A stretch of DNA of 64,000 nucleotides from Cheiracanthium punctorium. Its lineage: Eukaryota > Arthropoda > Arachnida > Araneae > Cheiracanthiidae. Location: NCBI GenBank assembly GCA_038373885.1, contig JAWZYV010015814.1, forward strand, positions 62,001 to 126,000, read 5' to 3'. The notes beneath the pieces were generated by a model. It was not told the DNA's origin, did not search any database, and worked only from the letters and a program-made list of their open reading frames with translations. Below are positions 1-12,623 of the stretch, piece after piece. The first letter of the stretch is position 1. Each line of letters begins with the position of its first letter. Made by a program: the position numbers and the translations under genes.

Positions 1-70
1 CCAAAATCTCGAAGTCGAATTTTTTCGTGATTACAATACTTTCCTTACATGGTACATGTTCGGAAAGTAA
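1..70 (+). mobile_element. End fragment of the ACTTTCCGAACA element
   Basis: The first 70 bases match the terminal part of the copies ending near 2571 and 55186. They include CGAAGTCGAATTTTTTC, a TTACAATACTTTCC stretch and the end TGTTCGGAAAGTAA. The rest of the copy lies outside the window. Confidence 0.75.
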
Positions 71-1891
71 TAAGTAATGCAGTAAGTATGCATGAATATT
101 TATGATTATTCACGAAGCCGTTTTTTTACGAGCACTCAGTTATAGCGAGGAAATATCGCGGTCCCTTTGAGCTCATTATAAGCGAGTTCGACTGTATGAG
201 TTATATAGCATTCCAATCTTTTGAGTTATCAGCTTCTCAGCCAATCCCGAAAAAAAAAAAAATCCTGGCAACGCTAGCATATTAAGTATTGCGCTAGTAT
301 ACACTAGGAGTCCAAACGGAAAGGGTAGAATAATTTTCCACAAAAAAGACGCCATCATTATTATTTTATTAACAAAAATCAAAATTTCGGGTGCGGAGGG
401 GAGGATCGGACCCCCCTGGACCAACCCCTCCTGGTTACGGCCTTGAGGGAAGCCATACTTGTTGTGAATAACCTCTCACCATTCACCAAGTTTGTATAAA
501 AGGTGGACGGAACCTCGAGTCCCGCAGTGGTCTGGGCACTGAACTCCTTTCCCATAAGAACAAGGCAAGTGAAGCAGCATCCGTCTTGACCAGTGCTTGG
601 GAGGGTCAAACCCACTCTCGGCTCGACTGCTGTGGGACCGTGTATGCTAATGGGAGAGGATGCACGTCACATCCGCCGTGGATCCAATGTCGTATATGTT
701 GTTAAAAGATATCTTCTGGGGGTGCCGATTTCATGGAGATTGGTCCCTCCTCTGGAATGGGTTCAAAATTAGGGACCAACGCAGAAGTCCAACCCCTTCG
801 AGGGGGGAGGGGGGGCAATGGCACCCGTCTTTCGGGGATAGTGCAATCTTCTATCCTTGGACACGACAACAGCAACCACGTAGCCTCGAACATATCTCTG
901 ATTTGCAACTAAGATGTGCTTGAGGCGATGGGTTTGAAGTCAAGTGATCTCGATGACTAGAAAGGTACGTGAAGGTAAATACACCCACAACCATCGCCAT
1001 GCAATTCGGAAGCAATGACAAGGTGCATCATCTTCATGAAAGACAACTTTGTCGTGGACTGTCGAAAATGAACGAACGGGCCGATTGCCCTTTCAGTAAG
1101 ATTATTGAAAAGCGATCATTCGAGGAGATTGTTTTCCTCGGAGATTCACAGAAAAGCGGTTTAAGTCGGCGTATATTTAGCTTAATATCTGTGGCACTTA
1201 TATAACTCTCAAATTTTGTAAAACACATTAGGTTATGAGGCACATTTTATTAACTGAGATATTTTTTTCTGAACGGGGTCCGTATACAAGTTTTCCTTTT
1301 TTGAAAATTAACGCGAGGAATTATTTTTAACGTAGTCATTTTCTTCCCTTATTTTGAACATTTTTTCAATTTACACTGCCCACGTATCTCTTATAGATAA
1401 AAAATTAAAGCTTGTTAGAATCTTTTAGGACACCCTGTATGTAAAGCATGAAACATATTTTATGAAATACTGTAAAAGCACTTATTTTCGCGAGCCGCAA
1501 TTTTCTCGAAAATGAAGACATCGGTGATTTCGCGAGCCCAAAAATTTCGCGAATTTTATATGAATAGAACCGAAAGTTGAAAAATCCCGAAACTAACCAA
1601 ATATAGAACTTCTTTTGCATAAGGCACTTTAAGAAACGTCCTTTTGTCCGGAAAATCCCACTCCCCCTTTTCTATATTTTGAATGTCTTCAAAGAAGCTC
1701 GTATAAATATTGTAGGTGAATGAGATGCATTCTATTAGGTGCATTATTGTTTTAAATTCAAGAAATAGTTGTAAGAAAGAAAGTTGCCAAGAAGCAATTT
1801 GTAACTGTGCAATAAATCATTAAATTTGGTAAGTGACAATTTTCTCGTTTTTTGTTATTATCTGAGGCGAAAAAAAAAAAAAAAAAATTCT

Positions 1892-2391
1892 CGAGTGACT
1901 CCACTCGACTTTCCGAACACTTACGATTAAGATCATTACCAAGAATTTAAATAAATTTTAATCGATGAATAATTCAAATATATATACCAAATTGAATCTC
2001 AATCGAATGTACCGTTTAAACGCTAGCGCACTTTCAAGAATTTCTCCCCATAGGCCATAATGTAAAAGACATCTTTGTCGTAGCCCTGTAGACAAACTAT
2101 AAGTCCTATACACATCAAAATCAATACCTGTCTTACGATGGTAGTTTATAACATGTATACCCAATTTGAGCTCAATCGAATGGACCGTTTAAACGCTAGC
2201 GCACTTTCCAGAATTTTCCCCATAGGCCATAATGTAAAAGAAATCTTTGTCGTAGCCCTGTAGAAAAACTATAAGTCCTATACACACCAAAATCAATACC
2301 GGTCTTGCGACGGTGGTTTATAACATATATACCCAATTTGAGATCAATCGCATGCCCCGTTCAGGAGCTATCGTGTTCACTCACATACACA

Positions 2392-2427
<36 letters not shown>

Positions 2428-2572
2428 TACACACATACATACATACATCTCGTAAAAATAGCATAAATGGATTCAGAAGCCCTCAAAACGTGTCAATACA
2501 CCAAAATCTCGAAGTCGAATTTTTTCATGATTACAATACTTTCCTTACATGGTACATGTTCGAAAAGTAAAA
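1892..2572 (+). mobile_element. ACTTTCCGAACA element, copy 1, with internal 175-bp tandem repeat
   Basis: It starts CGAGTGACTCCACTCGACTT and ends TACATGTTCGAAAAGTAAAA; both ends contain a version of ACTTTCCGAACA in inverted orientation. The body is two full and one partial unit of about 175 bp, beginning near 1980, 2156 and 2330. Each contains CGTTTAAACGCTAGCGCACT and GTCGTAGCCCTGTAG; an AC microsatellite (2395-2424) follows. It is non-coding. It matches 54477-55186 and, inverted, 62733-63392. The superfamily is unknown. Confidence 0.8.
2395..2424. repeat. AC microsatellite inside element copy 1
   Basis: Some fifteen AC units flanked by looser ACAC/ATAC repeats. Copy 3 has a GT counterpart; copy 2 has almost none, so its length varies among copies. 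Confidence 0.9.
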
Positions 2573-3129
2573 AGGCGTATTCCACGAGGATTTAATTTTC
2601 GTGATAACTACGAGCTCGCGAAAATAAGTGCTTTTACAGTAAAATAAAGTCACAAAAAAGAGAAACAGAAAAGGAGGTAAATGCAGAATTCAGAAAGAAT
2701 TTCCTCCTTAACCTCTCGATCTAATTTCCTCTTTGAAAAATATGCAAAAGAATTCCTGCCACTACTACAAGACAGCAGAGGATCCGAGAGGGATGTGACA
2801 TGATTCGAAACGTATCGATTTTTTTTTTTTTTTCCCTTCCTCCAGTAGAATCGTTGAAAGATGCTTTTTCGAAATCTGCGTTCGATTTCACCATTCGTGT
2901 CCGGAAAGGAAAATATTTCTGGAATTCCTCAAGCCGGATTGGATGATTTGTCTCATTAGAGCCAGGAGAGATACGGTGAAGGGAAAGAATCCGGAGGATG
3001 ACGTTGGGGGGAAGGGTGAGAGAAGTAAAAAAAAAAAAAGTAAGAAAATCTGAAACACTTCCATATTTTAAATACGCTCTAAAGTGCTATATATAATATT
3101 AAAATCGTGTCGTAATCCATACGCCTTCC

Positions 3130-3470
3130 CTATTTTCTTGCCTTCTTCCATTAAGTTGGAAAGTGTATCATGATTCATGAGTGTGCCGTATTTTTTTCTC
3201 TTGTTCCATAAAACACAGTTTTGGAATCGAAATCTATTTTAAAATCGCCCGAATAAACTGCTTCATAATCTTCGCCAAGTATATTCCAACTATACGCCTC
3301 CGTTTTAAATGCTACTAGGAATAGGCATCCTAATCCACGAATGTGCCATGTTTGACATTCTTGTTTCATAAAAACATCTTTGGAATCGAAATCCATCTTA
3401 AAATCGCCCACTAAAACTATTTTACAATCTTCGCCAGGCATGTTCTAACTATACTTTCCCTTTGTAATAA
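3130..3470. repeat. Dispersed repeat with GGAATCGAAATC units (two tandem copies)
   Basis: Two units of about 190 bp each carry a GTGCCGTATTT or GTGCCATGTTT lead, TTCCATAAAACA, TTTGGAATCGAAATC and AATCGCC. Related sequence is at 7565-7840, 8205-8480 and, inverted, 11540-11790. Small minus-strand frames through it are by-products of the repeat. 3480-3560 adds a GATATCGCCAAG repeat also seen at 12180-12300 and 13665-13800. Confidence 0.6.
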
Positions 3471-3643
3471 TAAACAGTAGCGTGTGCCAGTTGCTAGCCA
3501 AATTCGGAAGATATCGCCAAGTGTGGTGCGGTTTTTAAGACTAATTTTTTGGCAGCAAACTTGGTGATCCATTATAAAAAATGGCAAACCTTGTGCGTCT
3601 TTCAACATTTTAACAGTAATTATAGGTACAGTGAGCAGTAATT

Positions 3644-3900
3644 CAGTGGCGGATCCAGAAAGTCTGTTTTGGGAGGGGCTACATTTTGAAAAAAGCTTAT
3701 TTCAGCCAAACAAAATGTACAATAAAGCAAAATTTTAGTCTAAACCAATGTAAAAACTTTTGGGAGGGGCTAAGTGATTAAAAAAGATCACTTTACATAC
3801 TAAAAGTGCATAATGAAGCTGAATGTTACCCTTTAGCAATCTCTTTTTGTTTGGGGGGGGGGGACTGAAGCCCCTAGCTCCTCCCCTGAATCCGCTACTG
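3644..3900. mobile_element. MITE with exact 9-bp target duplication
   Basis: The termini CAGTGGCGGATCCAG and (inverted) CAGTAGCGGATTCAG are flanked on both sides by GCAGTAATT (3635-3643 and 3901-3909). 257 bp, with no coding capacity. Nine bases would suit a Mutator-like element; reading one boundary base differently gives 8 bp and hAT. Confidence 0.8.
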
Positions 3901-5955
3901 GCAGTAATTATAGGTTGTGAGCATGTGTAAATCGCCAAATTATGAAAAGTCGCCATGGGTGGCAAGCTATCCTAGCTGTTCCGTAGTTTTTATCAAAGGA
4001 AACATATAAAGTACTGTTTTCTTAGAGCTAATTATTAACTGTACATGTACGCAAGTCGTAAAGTAATGAAAAATCGCCATGGGTGGCAAATACGGAAGGT
4101 GTCCAATAGGTTTTACAAATTTAAAAATACAGCTGAAACAGATGTTCTGATTTTATTACGCTTTAGCTCCTAATTAATATAACTTTTGAATGGCAACATT
4201 AAATATCATTGTGTTTCTGAGGAGTGCAAATAATTTTTCCAGCGATTATAAGCGGAGTCCGCACTCCAGGTGGAGTATAGCTCAGGACCCGTACAACACG
4301 GATTCCTATAACAAAATATCTTCCGTGTTATGAGGGGGGAGGGAAGGCTACTGTAGTGTGAAGTTTAAATTTTTATGTACCAATGAACACGCAAGAACCA
4401 AGCAATGTGTAGCTCAGTAACATTCTATCTGATCCAATCTTCGGGTTTTATCTGTTGAAATTATGCCTTTTTTACGAATAAGCCTTTTAGGGGCCGAATG
4501 CCTCATACGAAAAGCGAGCGTAGCGAGTCTGGGGGCCTTGGCCCCTAGTTAGTTAAAAATTGCCAAACTCTACTGTTATTCTTGGGAATATTAATCAGAG
4601 TGTTTTCTTTACGAATTATTTTTTATGTATGTTCAGCCATGATATTTTAGCACGTGGACCGATTTCTATGATTCGTTTTTATTGGAAAGAGGGGAGGGGG
4701 TGTACCTAAAAGGTGGTAACATATTAACAGTGGCTGCTCGTGGGTTATTTAAAAGGAGGTTCACAAAACAAATTTCGAAAATTAAATAGGCAGATACGAC
4801 GCACCTTACAAATTAAAATAGATTTGCGTTTCCAGCTTTTAAAAGAAAACAATGCACGCAACTGAAAGAAAACAAGTCATCTTGGGTCTTACATTTTGTC
4901 ACCAAGATAAGTTTTAGCAAAGGTGCTGCCTTGATTCATTTTATTTCATTTTTTATTTTCAAAGGATAACATTGAAAAATGCCATTGCTTTAGCTCCGAA
5001 ACACGTCTTTTATTTCCGTCTTAATTATTTACACTAGTTTGTAAAAAAATAATGTAGAGAAAAATGATAGAAATAAAGAAAGTATTAAGAAAATGAAATT
5101 AAAAATTAATTAACTAACCGAACGTAACAAACCAAGGGAAAATCCGGAAGCGGTAACGCAAAATTGGCTCTGTGGGCACAATGGAAGTGTGCGAACGGAA
5201 TGATTTCATCAATGCCGTACATCTCCGCAGCTGTCTCGGTTTTGGACCTCAGAGAGCGGTTCAGAGGAAAATTTTTTCCGGAGTAAAATTCACGCTTTAA
5301 ATTCACATAAATCTAGATGTGTGCTTAATATTTGTTTTAAATTTAATTTGTTAATGTGTTTATTCTTTAGTTTTTCCTTTGGGGGTTCACGTGCTCATGT
5401 GCTCCAATGGAGGAGCCGCCACTGCATATTAAACTGATGAAGTTGTCATGACAGGATCCAAAGCAGAGACAGGATAATGTGACTTTTCCATTTCTTACCA
5501 TAATAGCACTGTGACCTAAGTGCGAAGTCACCGTGACGTCGTGAATGAGTCGCAAATGAATCGCCTCGACTGTCGAAGGTCCAACCGCGGCATCGTCGCA
5601 ATGTCATGTCTGCGTGAAGTAACAGTTGGACTTATGTGTGACATTGTGACTTCAATGTGACGTCACAGTGACGTTGAGCACATAAACGATACACAGGAAA
5701 ATCTCTTGGGGCATCGGGATAGATGAGTTACCCAGATGTCGTTACGGTGAAGTAATTTGGGTTCAGTTTTCCTTTTTAAATAGAGATCATACCTGTAAAA
5801 ATGAAACGTTCACCTCTAATGTAAAATCCGCTCACTTTTTGGACAGATCATGTTGTCGTCTTCCATACAGATTTTGAATTGTAGGTAAAAAACATAAGCG
5901 TAAAGTTTTCAAAATTATTGGGGGGGCCGGGCCCCACAACCACATATATTCACGT

Positions 5956-6129
5956 CAGTGGCGTAGCCAAGTGGGGGGGTGTTAGGGGGTCATAACCCCC
6001 CCATGAGGAATTTTTTGCCTAACAAAATGTATATTCTTCACTCCCTTATCATACACCCGTATACATATATGTGAGTTGCAGAAGTCGTAACCCCCCCCCC
6101 CCCAAGAAAAATTTCTGGCTACGCCACGG
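5956..6129. mobile_element. hAT-like MITE, 174 bp, 8-bp target duplication
   Basis: It starts CAGTGGCGTAGCCAAG and ends CTGGCTACGCCACGG, with ATTCACGT on both sides (5948-5955 and 6130-6137). Poly-G and poly-C runs sit just inside the ends. A diverged copy is at 48528-48705. Confidence 0.85.
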
Positions 6130-6151
6130 ATTCACGTACATATAACTTACT

Positions 6152-6332
6152 CATAGCTGCCAACTACTAAGGAATATAATTAACCACTTTTTCTACATGA
6201 TTTTTCGGCTTAAAATATAGCAAAATTTTTGTGCTGCGCGCACAAGCTGGTTTCTATTTTAAAAAAAATAATTAAAAAATATACTGTTTACAAAAAGTGG
6301 TTCATTATATTCCGTAGTAGTTGGCAGCTATG
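6152..6332. mobile_element. Long-TIR MITE, 181 bp
   Basis: The ends CATAGCTGCCAACTACT and AGTAGTTGGCAGCTATG begin inverted repeats of about 43 bp (6152-6195 and 6290-6332). The flanks share only ACTTA, so the superfamily is not decided. It lies 22 bp from the preceding hAT-like MITE. Confidence 0.8.
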
Positions 6333-7564
6333 ACTTAAGTGTAAATTATTGGAGGCGCTCGAGCTCTATGGATCCATAGAATTCTACACCTGTGTAAGGT
6401 AAGTATCCATGTTAGTATCTTCCTACCATGTTATAAGTTAAAACAAGAAGCAAAGGAGGAAAAAAAAACATTTTCGATGAGATAGTGCATTTTAGACACA
6501 TCTGAACTTTTCTTCATTTCATACTTTACATTGAATAATCTGGTTTTAATGAACCAGAGCCTGGCGAGGGCAGCTTCTAGTAATATTGTGTGTTACGTGG
6601 CGTCACAATGAATACTAAATCACGATTGAAATCAAAAGAAGAAAATTTTTAATAGTACAAGTAAAGGTTTTTTTAAACGTTTGTAAATGGCGCGAAATAC
6701 TTTTTTTTATGTTAGTATAATTAGTTTTCTGTATTGAGTGGGCTCAGCTCCTATTCACAATTTATTGGGGGGGATCGAGCCCCACTGGCCCATATAACTC
6801 TACGCCTATGGTAAAAAATGAAAATAAAATACATCCATCCTTAGCTTACGGAAACAGAAAATAAACCGAGCTTTCATTGTTAATCAATGTCACGCGCCAA
6901 AGTTTCTCAAGCGATTAATAACGATTATACTAAACAAAACAAAGAACTGTTCCTGAGTACAGGCTGTGACATTAACACTGGCAATCATTCTAATGGGCTG
7001 GGGGAAAAAAAAAAAAGTGAAGTGCATCTTAAGGGGGAAAGGAAGAGTTTGTTTATGCAGCTTAGTATCTGGAAGACTATTTCCCAGAAGCACTTAAGCG
7101 GCTCATAAGTGGTTGCCTAGTAAACCTTCAAATTAGCCTGGAAGATGAAATGTGGACCAAAAAAAAAAGTTCTTACGTAGCACAGCGGCCCTTGAAATTC
7201 AGTCACCAAACAACCGAGAATATCGCAATGATGCTGTTGCGGGAAATTTCGCCAAAATTTTCGGAAAGTGTCCTATGCATTATCAAAAATATTTTAAGGG
7301 AACACGCACTGGCGTAACTGGATAAGCTACCTGAATATTTGGCACAGCTTAGATAATTGACACCGCGGCGGGAAAAATATTTCGCGGGCCTAATTCATCT
7401 AGACTGGCAACACTGATTGGAATTTCTAAAAATCATAGTAGCGATCTGGGTTTAATCCTAATGCAGCCAAGCAAGCTAGTTAAACCGCAACAAACATAAA
7501 CTTGGAAGTAAATAAATAAATAAATAAATACGTTGTAAGAAAATCTGAAAGACTTTCAGATTTA

Positions 7565-7840
7565 AAATACGCATATTAAAAGCGTATCATAATTTATGCG
7601 TCGTCCCTATTTTCATCCCTTATTCCATTAAGTCGGAAGGTGTATCATGATTCATGGGTGTGCCGTATTTTTTTCCCTTGTTCCATAAAACATATCTTTG
7701 GAATCGAAATCTATCTTAAAATTGCCTGCTAAAACTATTTTACAATTTTAGCCAATTGTACTTTACCGTTTTAAATACTATTTGGAATGTGCATCATAAT
7801 CCATGAGTGTGTCGTGTTTGACATTCTCGGGTCGATTTCT
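7565..7840. repeat. Dispersed GGAATCGAAATC repeat, copy 2
   Basis: Same family as 3130-3470: GTGTGCCGTATTTTTTTCCC, then TTCCATAAAACA, TTTGGAATCGAAATC and AAATTGCC. It is one unit plus a partial one, on the same strand as the first copy. Confidence 0.55.
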
Positions 7841-8204
7841 ACTTTAACGCCCCGAATCCAGCCAAGGTGGCGATAATTAAACACACGCAGTTACCACAAC
7901 GATTTTTTATATTTATAGGGCAACCTTAATTTAGAATTAAAATGGCGACTTGGAACAACATCTAAGTACAGCGTTCCATTACTTATTTATTTATTTTGGG
8001 TTGCCAATTAAAGTAGTTTTAATAATTAAGTGTCTTCAAATTCCTTAACTAGTGCGTTTATCACTAATTTGTTCACTTTAGTATTCATCTAGTTGTTTAG
8101 GGAGCGTTGAAACTTGTGCATAACTCCTAGAGACCCATGACTGCAAAGCTCGCCAAAGTGCGGCAATTTTTCAGGTTGGCGAGAGTAGGAGCGTTAAAAT
8201 AGGA

Positions 8205-8480
8205 ATCAAGTCTTTCTTCTTCCATAAAACTCATCTTTGGAATCGAGGTCTATCTTGAAATCGTCTACTGAAACTGTTTTACAATTTTCGCCAAGCATTT
8301 TCCAACTATACTTCACCATTTTAAATACTGTTTGGAATGGGCACCATAATCCATGAGTGTGCCGTGTTTGTCTTTCTTGTTCCATAAAACACACATTTGA
8401 AATTGAAGTCTGTATTAAAATCGCCTACTAACACTATTTTACTATAATCGCGATCAATTATCATAAAATTGCAAACCTTG
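8205..8480. repeat. Dispersed GGAATCGAAATC repeat, copy 3
   Basis: Same family: TTCCATAAAACTCATC, then a diverged GGAATCGAGG core, AATCGTC, GTGCCGTGTTTG and a second TTCCATAAAACAC. The coding-like minus-strand frame here repeats that of 3175-3441 and is not a gene. Confidence 0.55.
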
Positions 8481-8906
8481 TGCTATTTTCAAGATTTTAA
8501 TTCCCCGTTCCAACTTTGCGCTATCTGGCAAACACGTTTGAAAATATCTTCACCGTGAAGTTCATGTCTACAAGACCTGTCAACAAATCATGTCTACTAA
8601 GTCGCGTAGACAAAAACCTAGGATTGAACGAAAAAGCACCTTAGTGCTAACAAGTTGATGTTTAGCATTTAACTACTGTTAATTTCAGACAATGATTTTT
8701 GCCTTCGCAATTGAAACGGTGAATCATTCCCAAGGGTTACCAGATAGCGGCAAGATAGGGAAATGTCAAAAGTCTCCAAGGCTAGCATGTTTCTAGATGA
8801 TTTATCGACAAGTTTGGCACCAAAAATGAGTCCTCAAAACTGATTCCTTAAAACTTGACGATATCTTCCACATTTGACGAGCAGTTGCCGTACCCTACTG
8901 TTTATT

Positions 8907-11471
8907 TAGGGATGGACGCGAGACGCGAGAATTCTCGCATTGTCTCGCGAGACGAGACAGGCATTTTTTTGTGAGACGAGACGCGAGACGAGAAAGAAAA
9001 TATTTTGCGGGACGAGACGCGTTCGAGACAGAGTCTTGTCTCGCGCGAGATTCCTCGCGAGAATTCTCGCATTTTTTTCCGTCTCGCATAAATACGATCT
9101 GAAAAGCGACAATTTGCCTGAAGCCTCTACCGTTTAACTTGCGTCTCCTTCGTTTTCGGTTCTGGTATACTATCAGCACTCTACAATACGCACAAACACG
9201 TAACATTTAAAATTAGAACAGACGAGAGATATACAAAACACACAAAGGAGAGGATAAAGAAAGAGGCGGAAAAAAAAGAAAACAGAGAAGAGTTGAAAGA
9301 AAAATAATAAGTAAATAGGAAAGGCGGTACGGTATGTTCAAATCTGACCACTTTTAGAGGGGGCTCGGGGCATTAAGTTTGGGGCCCCCTTACTATCCCC
9401 TTTTTTACGCATTAAGTCCCTTTACTGAGCCCCCCTTTTTAAGCATTTTAACCCAGTTTTGACCGCTGTTGTACTCGAAAATTGCATTTCAGTTAACTGT
9501 AGTTTTTGTACTTTAATCAAATCGTATTTATCACCCCAAAAAAATATCTCTAACTTGATCTAGTGATAGACAATTAGGTAATACCTATATTATAGAGGAA
9601 ATTCCATTTTTTTCCCACAATTACTATTTCAGTACATATGCATTTATAATTTAGATAATCGGGTTATATATGGGCCCCCTTTTTCTTCAGGGGCACCGGA
9701 CTATCGCCTCCCCTTGCCCCTGTGATAATCGGGTTTCGGGTATATCAGAGAGAGATTAGAAGTAGAGCAACTTGCATTCGCATTGATGCTTAGTCTGAGT
9801 AGATATGGTATGGTTGAATATCCTGGGTTGAAATATCCTTGTACCGATATTATCCTCAAACTTTCCCGTACGTTGCGGCGTGCGTAGGGGGGGGGCGCCC
9901 ACCCTGGTAACAACTTTCTAGGGGCGGCTAAATCCCTATTGTTGGCCTATTTTAAAGAGATTAAAATGACATTCTTTATTCTTATATATTAATATCGGAC
10001 GGAGAGAAATACAAGCAATTTTTTTAAAAACTATTTCTCTTTTCGTTTATATTATCGTGTTTTCCCTTCCTTCGGCTTGCAAAACGTTTATAATTTTTTT
10101 TCCTCCCCATCATTTTATCTTGCAGTTGGGTTCCTATTCTAAAATTATCTTCGCCTGTTAGATGTATTTTCATTTAAAAAAAAATCCACACTGGATATAC
10201 ATTAGGGGGATTATGGTTTAATTTTTCTGTAAACAGGGCGACCATAACGACTGTAGTACTCTCGCTAAAAATTATTGTGGAAAAGTACAAACGGATAGTC
10301 GTCAACAAATTAACTGTTCAGTAATTTAAAATATAAACAAAAAATAAGACGTCTATTAACCAACTGAGATACTATAATGAAATCTAAAAATGCACACACG
10401 GTAATGTTATTGGAAATATTAGGCAAATAATTATAATTATCGTTAATATAATCTTGTTTTCATTAATATAAAAATTACACATATTTTAGAGACTTGAAAT
10501 GGACGTTAAAGTAAATAGTAGAGATTTAATAAAGACTAAAAGTGTTCTGTTTATAATTTTTCAAGGGTTATCTTACAGCCAACTGAACGATAAGTAATTC
10601 TAATTTGTGTTAATATATCCCGCAGTAATTTCAACAGAGGAGATTACTTGAACTTAAAAAAAAAAATCTGTTTTGTCTCATGCAGATATGATTTTAGTAA
10701 AATATTCCTACTTCTCGTATGAAGAGCGGGTGCGCAGCTATTTTAAAACAAACGGTTGTCCATTTCATGTAGTGTCTGAGGTATTTAATGCTACAACTTG
10801 AACAGTATGATGTAGAACTACAGTATGATGTAGAAATAACACATTTTGAAAGTCGGGAGTTCTCTGCAAACCGCTAAGCTTTTCACTTTTCTGATCGCGA
10901 ATGACACTGACGTAGTTTTTTGAGTCATTATATTGCAATGATGCCAGGTTAATACTCATGACGCAAACTTTACATCAAGAGTCAACTAATTTTGCTTTTA
11001 TTTTAGATTCCACATCACTGGAATTAATTGAAATTATTCATGTTAGGAAAATTTTCGTTTACTACAGTGCGAAGAACGGGCACGCAGCTAGTAAATAAAA
11101 ATAAATACTATATTTTCGGTGTGACATTATATATACGGATTAAATCTCAATTTATTTTACTTCAAATGCCGATATATGCTGATATAGTTATTAATATATC
11201 TACTAATGTAGCTATATGTAAGTAATTGTTATTATTAATATTAATTTTCAATAAAATCCCAATAATAAGTTAGTGTAAAATGGTAACGAAATCGCAGTCC
11301 TTAATTTTGCGAGACTCGCGAGACGTCTCGCGTCTCGCCCCAGACGAGACAGCAATTTCTTTGCGAGACGCGAGACGAGACACAGTGTTTGCGAGACGAG
11401 ACGAGACAGAGGTTTACCACTGCGAGATGACACGAGACAGCCCCGATTCTCGTCTCGCACGTCTATCCCTA
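8907..11471. mobile_element. hAT-like element of 2.6 kb with GAGAC-rich ends
   Basis: The termini TAGGGATGGACGCGAGACG and (inverted) TAGGGATAGACGTGCGAGACG are flanked by identical 8-bp duplications TGTTTATT (8899-8906 and 11472-11479). About 180 bp inside each end is an array of GAGACGAGAC, CGCGAGAC and TCTCGCG words, many of them palindromic. No transposase frame was found. The interior contains Helitron-like 3' ends (near 10735 and 11091) and GC-rich patches at 9340-9460 and 9690-9920. Confidence 0.8.
10700..11091 (+). mobile_element. Helitron-like 3' ends, degraded
   Basis: Two ends of the form GAAGAGCGGGTGCGCAGCTA (10720-10739) and GCGAAGAACGGGCACGCAGC plus TAGT (about 11070-11094) match the 3' terminus of the element ending at 31635. 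Upstream sequence from about 10540 also resembles that element. No matching 5' end was identified. Confidence 0.55.
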
Positions 11472-11539
11472 TGTTTATTAATAAATGTGAAGTATAGTTA
11501 GAGTATGCTTCACGAAGATTGTAAAGCAGTTTCAGAAGG

Positions 11540-11790
11540 CGAGATTTTAATATAGATTTCAATTCCGAAGATGTGTTTTATGGAACAAAGAAGACAAATA
11601 CGGCACACTCATGGATCATGATACCACTTTCCAACATAATAAAACAAGGAAGACAAATAATGCAGACACATATAGATTATGATGCATTTTCTAATTTAAT
11701 GGAAAAAGGAAGACAAATAGGGACGATGCATGTATATTTATGCACTTTTATACTTAATGAAGCAAGAAAGACATAGAGCTGACACATGGA
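11540..11790. repeat. Dispersed GGAATCGAAATC repeat, inverted copy
   Basis: GATTTCAATTCCGAAGATG, then TTTTATGGAACAAAG and AATACGGCACACTCAT are the reverse complement of the 3130-3470 family. They are followed by two diverged units with GGAAGACAAATA. It lies 70 bp outside the hAT-like element. Confidence 0.55.
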
Positions 11791-12179
11791 TTATGATACT
11801 GTTCTAATACATAGCATTTTAATTCAAAAATTATATAATATGAAGATTTTCTTTTTCCTCCTCCTTTTTCTTTTACTTTTCTTTCTTTTTTTAAGGAAAC
11901 AGACTTCAAACTACTTCACCACAACGACATCGCGTTAACTCAAATATCCTGATAGCCAAGAAATGTGCCCAAATACCACTTAGGTGATCACAAGAATTAA
12001 AGAGTTCCATTATTTTGTCATTGATCATAGCATCAGAACTTTGCCAAATTAATTTGGGATGACCTCTAAGTGACTACTTTTCAAATTAAAAAAAAAGAGT
12101 CATCAAAATACGTCTATGTGGTAAAAAGTTTGCGCTGAACATATATGAAAAAAGTTTTAAAAAGTTGATATTTTCTTTG

Positions 12180-12300
12180 AATACAAGCAGAGCCTGGCAA
12201 TTTCTAGCCACATTCAGAAGATATCGCCAAGAAGGGCTTAGTTTCGGGGACTTACTTTTTAGGGTCAAACTTGGCGACATTTTGCCATAAACGGCCAGTT
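12180..12300. repeat. GATATCGCCAAGAAGGGCTT repeat
   Basis: Contains AGAAGATATCGCCAAGAAGG, TTTCGGGGACTTACTTTTTA, ACTTGGCGACATTTTGCC and ATAAACGGCCA. It is repeated closely at 13665-13800 and more distantly at 3480-3560. No coding sense. Confidence 0.6.
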
Positions 12301-12623
12301 CGGAGAATTCGATTCATGCGTATCATCGCTATTACTGGCAATCTTTTAAGGAATGATTAAAAAACATGATTTCCCCCCCCTTCTAATTTTCTAAATGAGA
12401 AAAAACATTAGAACTTGACCCATTTAATAGGGGACCAGCCTAAAGTCTCCCCCTTCAAATGAAATAAAAAAAGAATCACGAAGATAGTTCAGAGTGGTCA
12501 ATGAATTATCGCTGAACATACAGACCGAAACAGAGAGAGAGAGAGAGAGAGGAGAATGTTAACTAGTTATTGACATAACCTATTCTTTTTTGTAGTCTAA
12601 AAAATAAAATAAACAAATCTCAC

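Larger units (their letters stand above)
1470..2639. mobile_element. Tc1/mariner-like non-autonomous element with 26-bp perfect TIRs
   Basis: The left end (1470-1495, starting CTGTAAAAGCACTTATTTTC) is repeated exactly, inverted, at 2614-2639. Both ends are flanked by TA (1468-1469 and 2640-2641), the target duplication of the Tc1/mariner superfamily. No transposase frame is present. Most of the interior is a second element (1892-2572) in an AT-rich body. Confidence 0.85.
1..12623 (-). other. Sequence 3' of exon G: intron or flank, transposon-rich
   Basis: No exon was recognised. The stretch holds the transposons and repeats listed separately, poly-G/poly-C runs and AT-rich unique sequence. 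400-950 is GC-richer with no open frame and may be the UTR-like end of a retroelement. 4000-5900 and 6340-7500 show nothing I can name beyond homopolymers and a short AAAT repeat near 7509-7530. Confidence 0.6.

Noticed and set aside
5106..5306. Minus-strand frame with ETAAEMYGIDEI and FALPLPDFPLVCY
   Set aside because: Looks partly protein-like, but there is no good acceptor or donor in frame with exon G, and it resembles a repeat translation. Left out as a gene, worth a database search.
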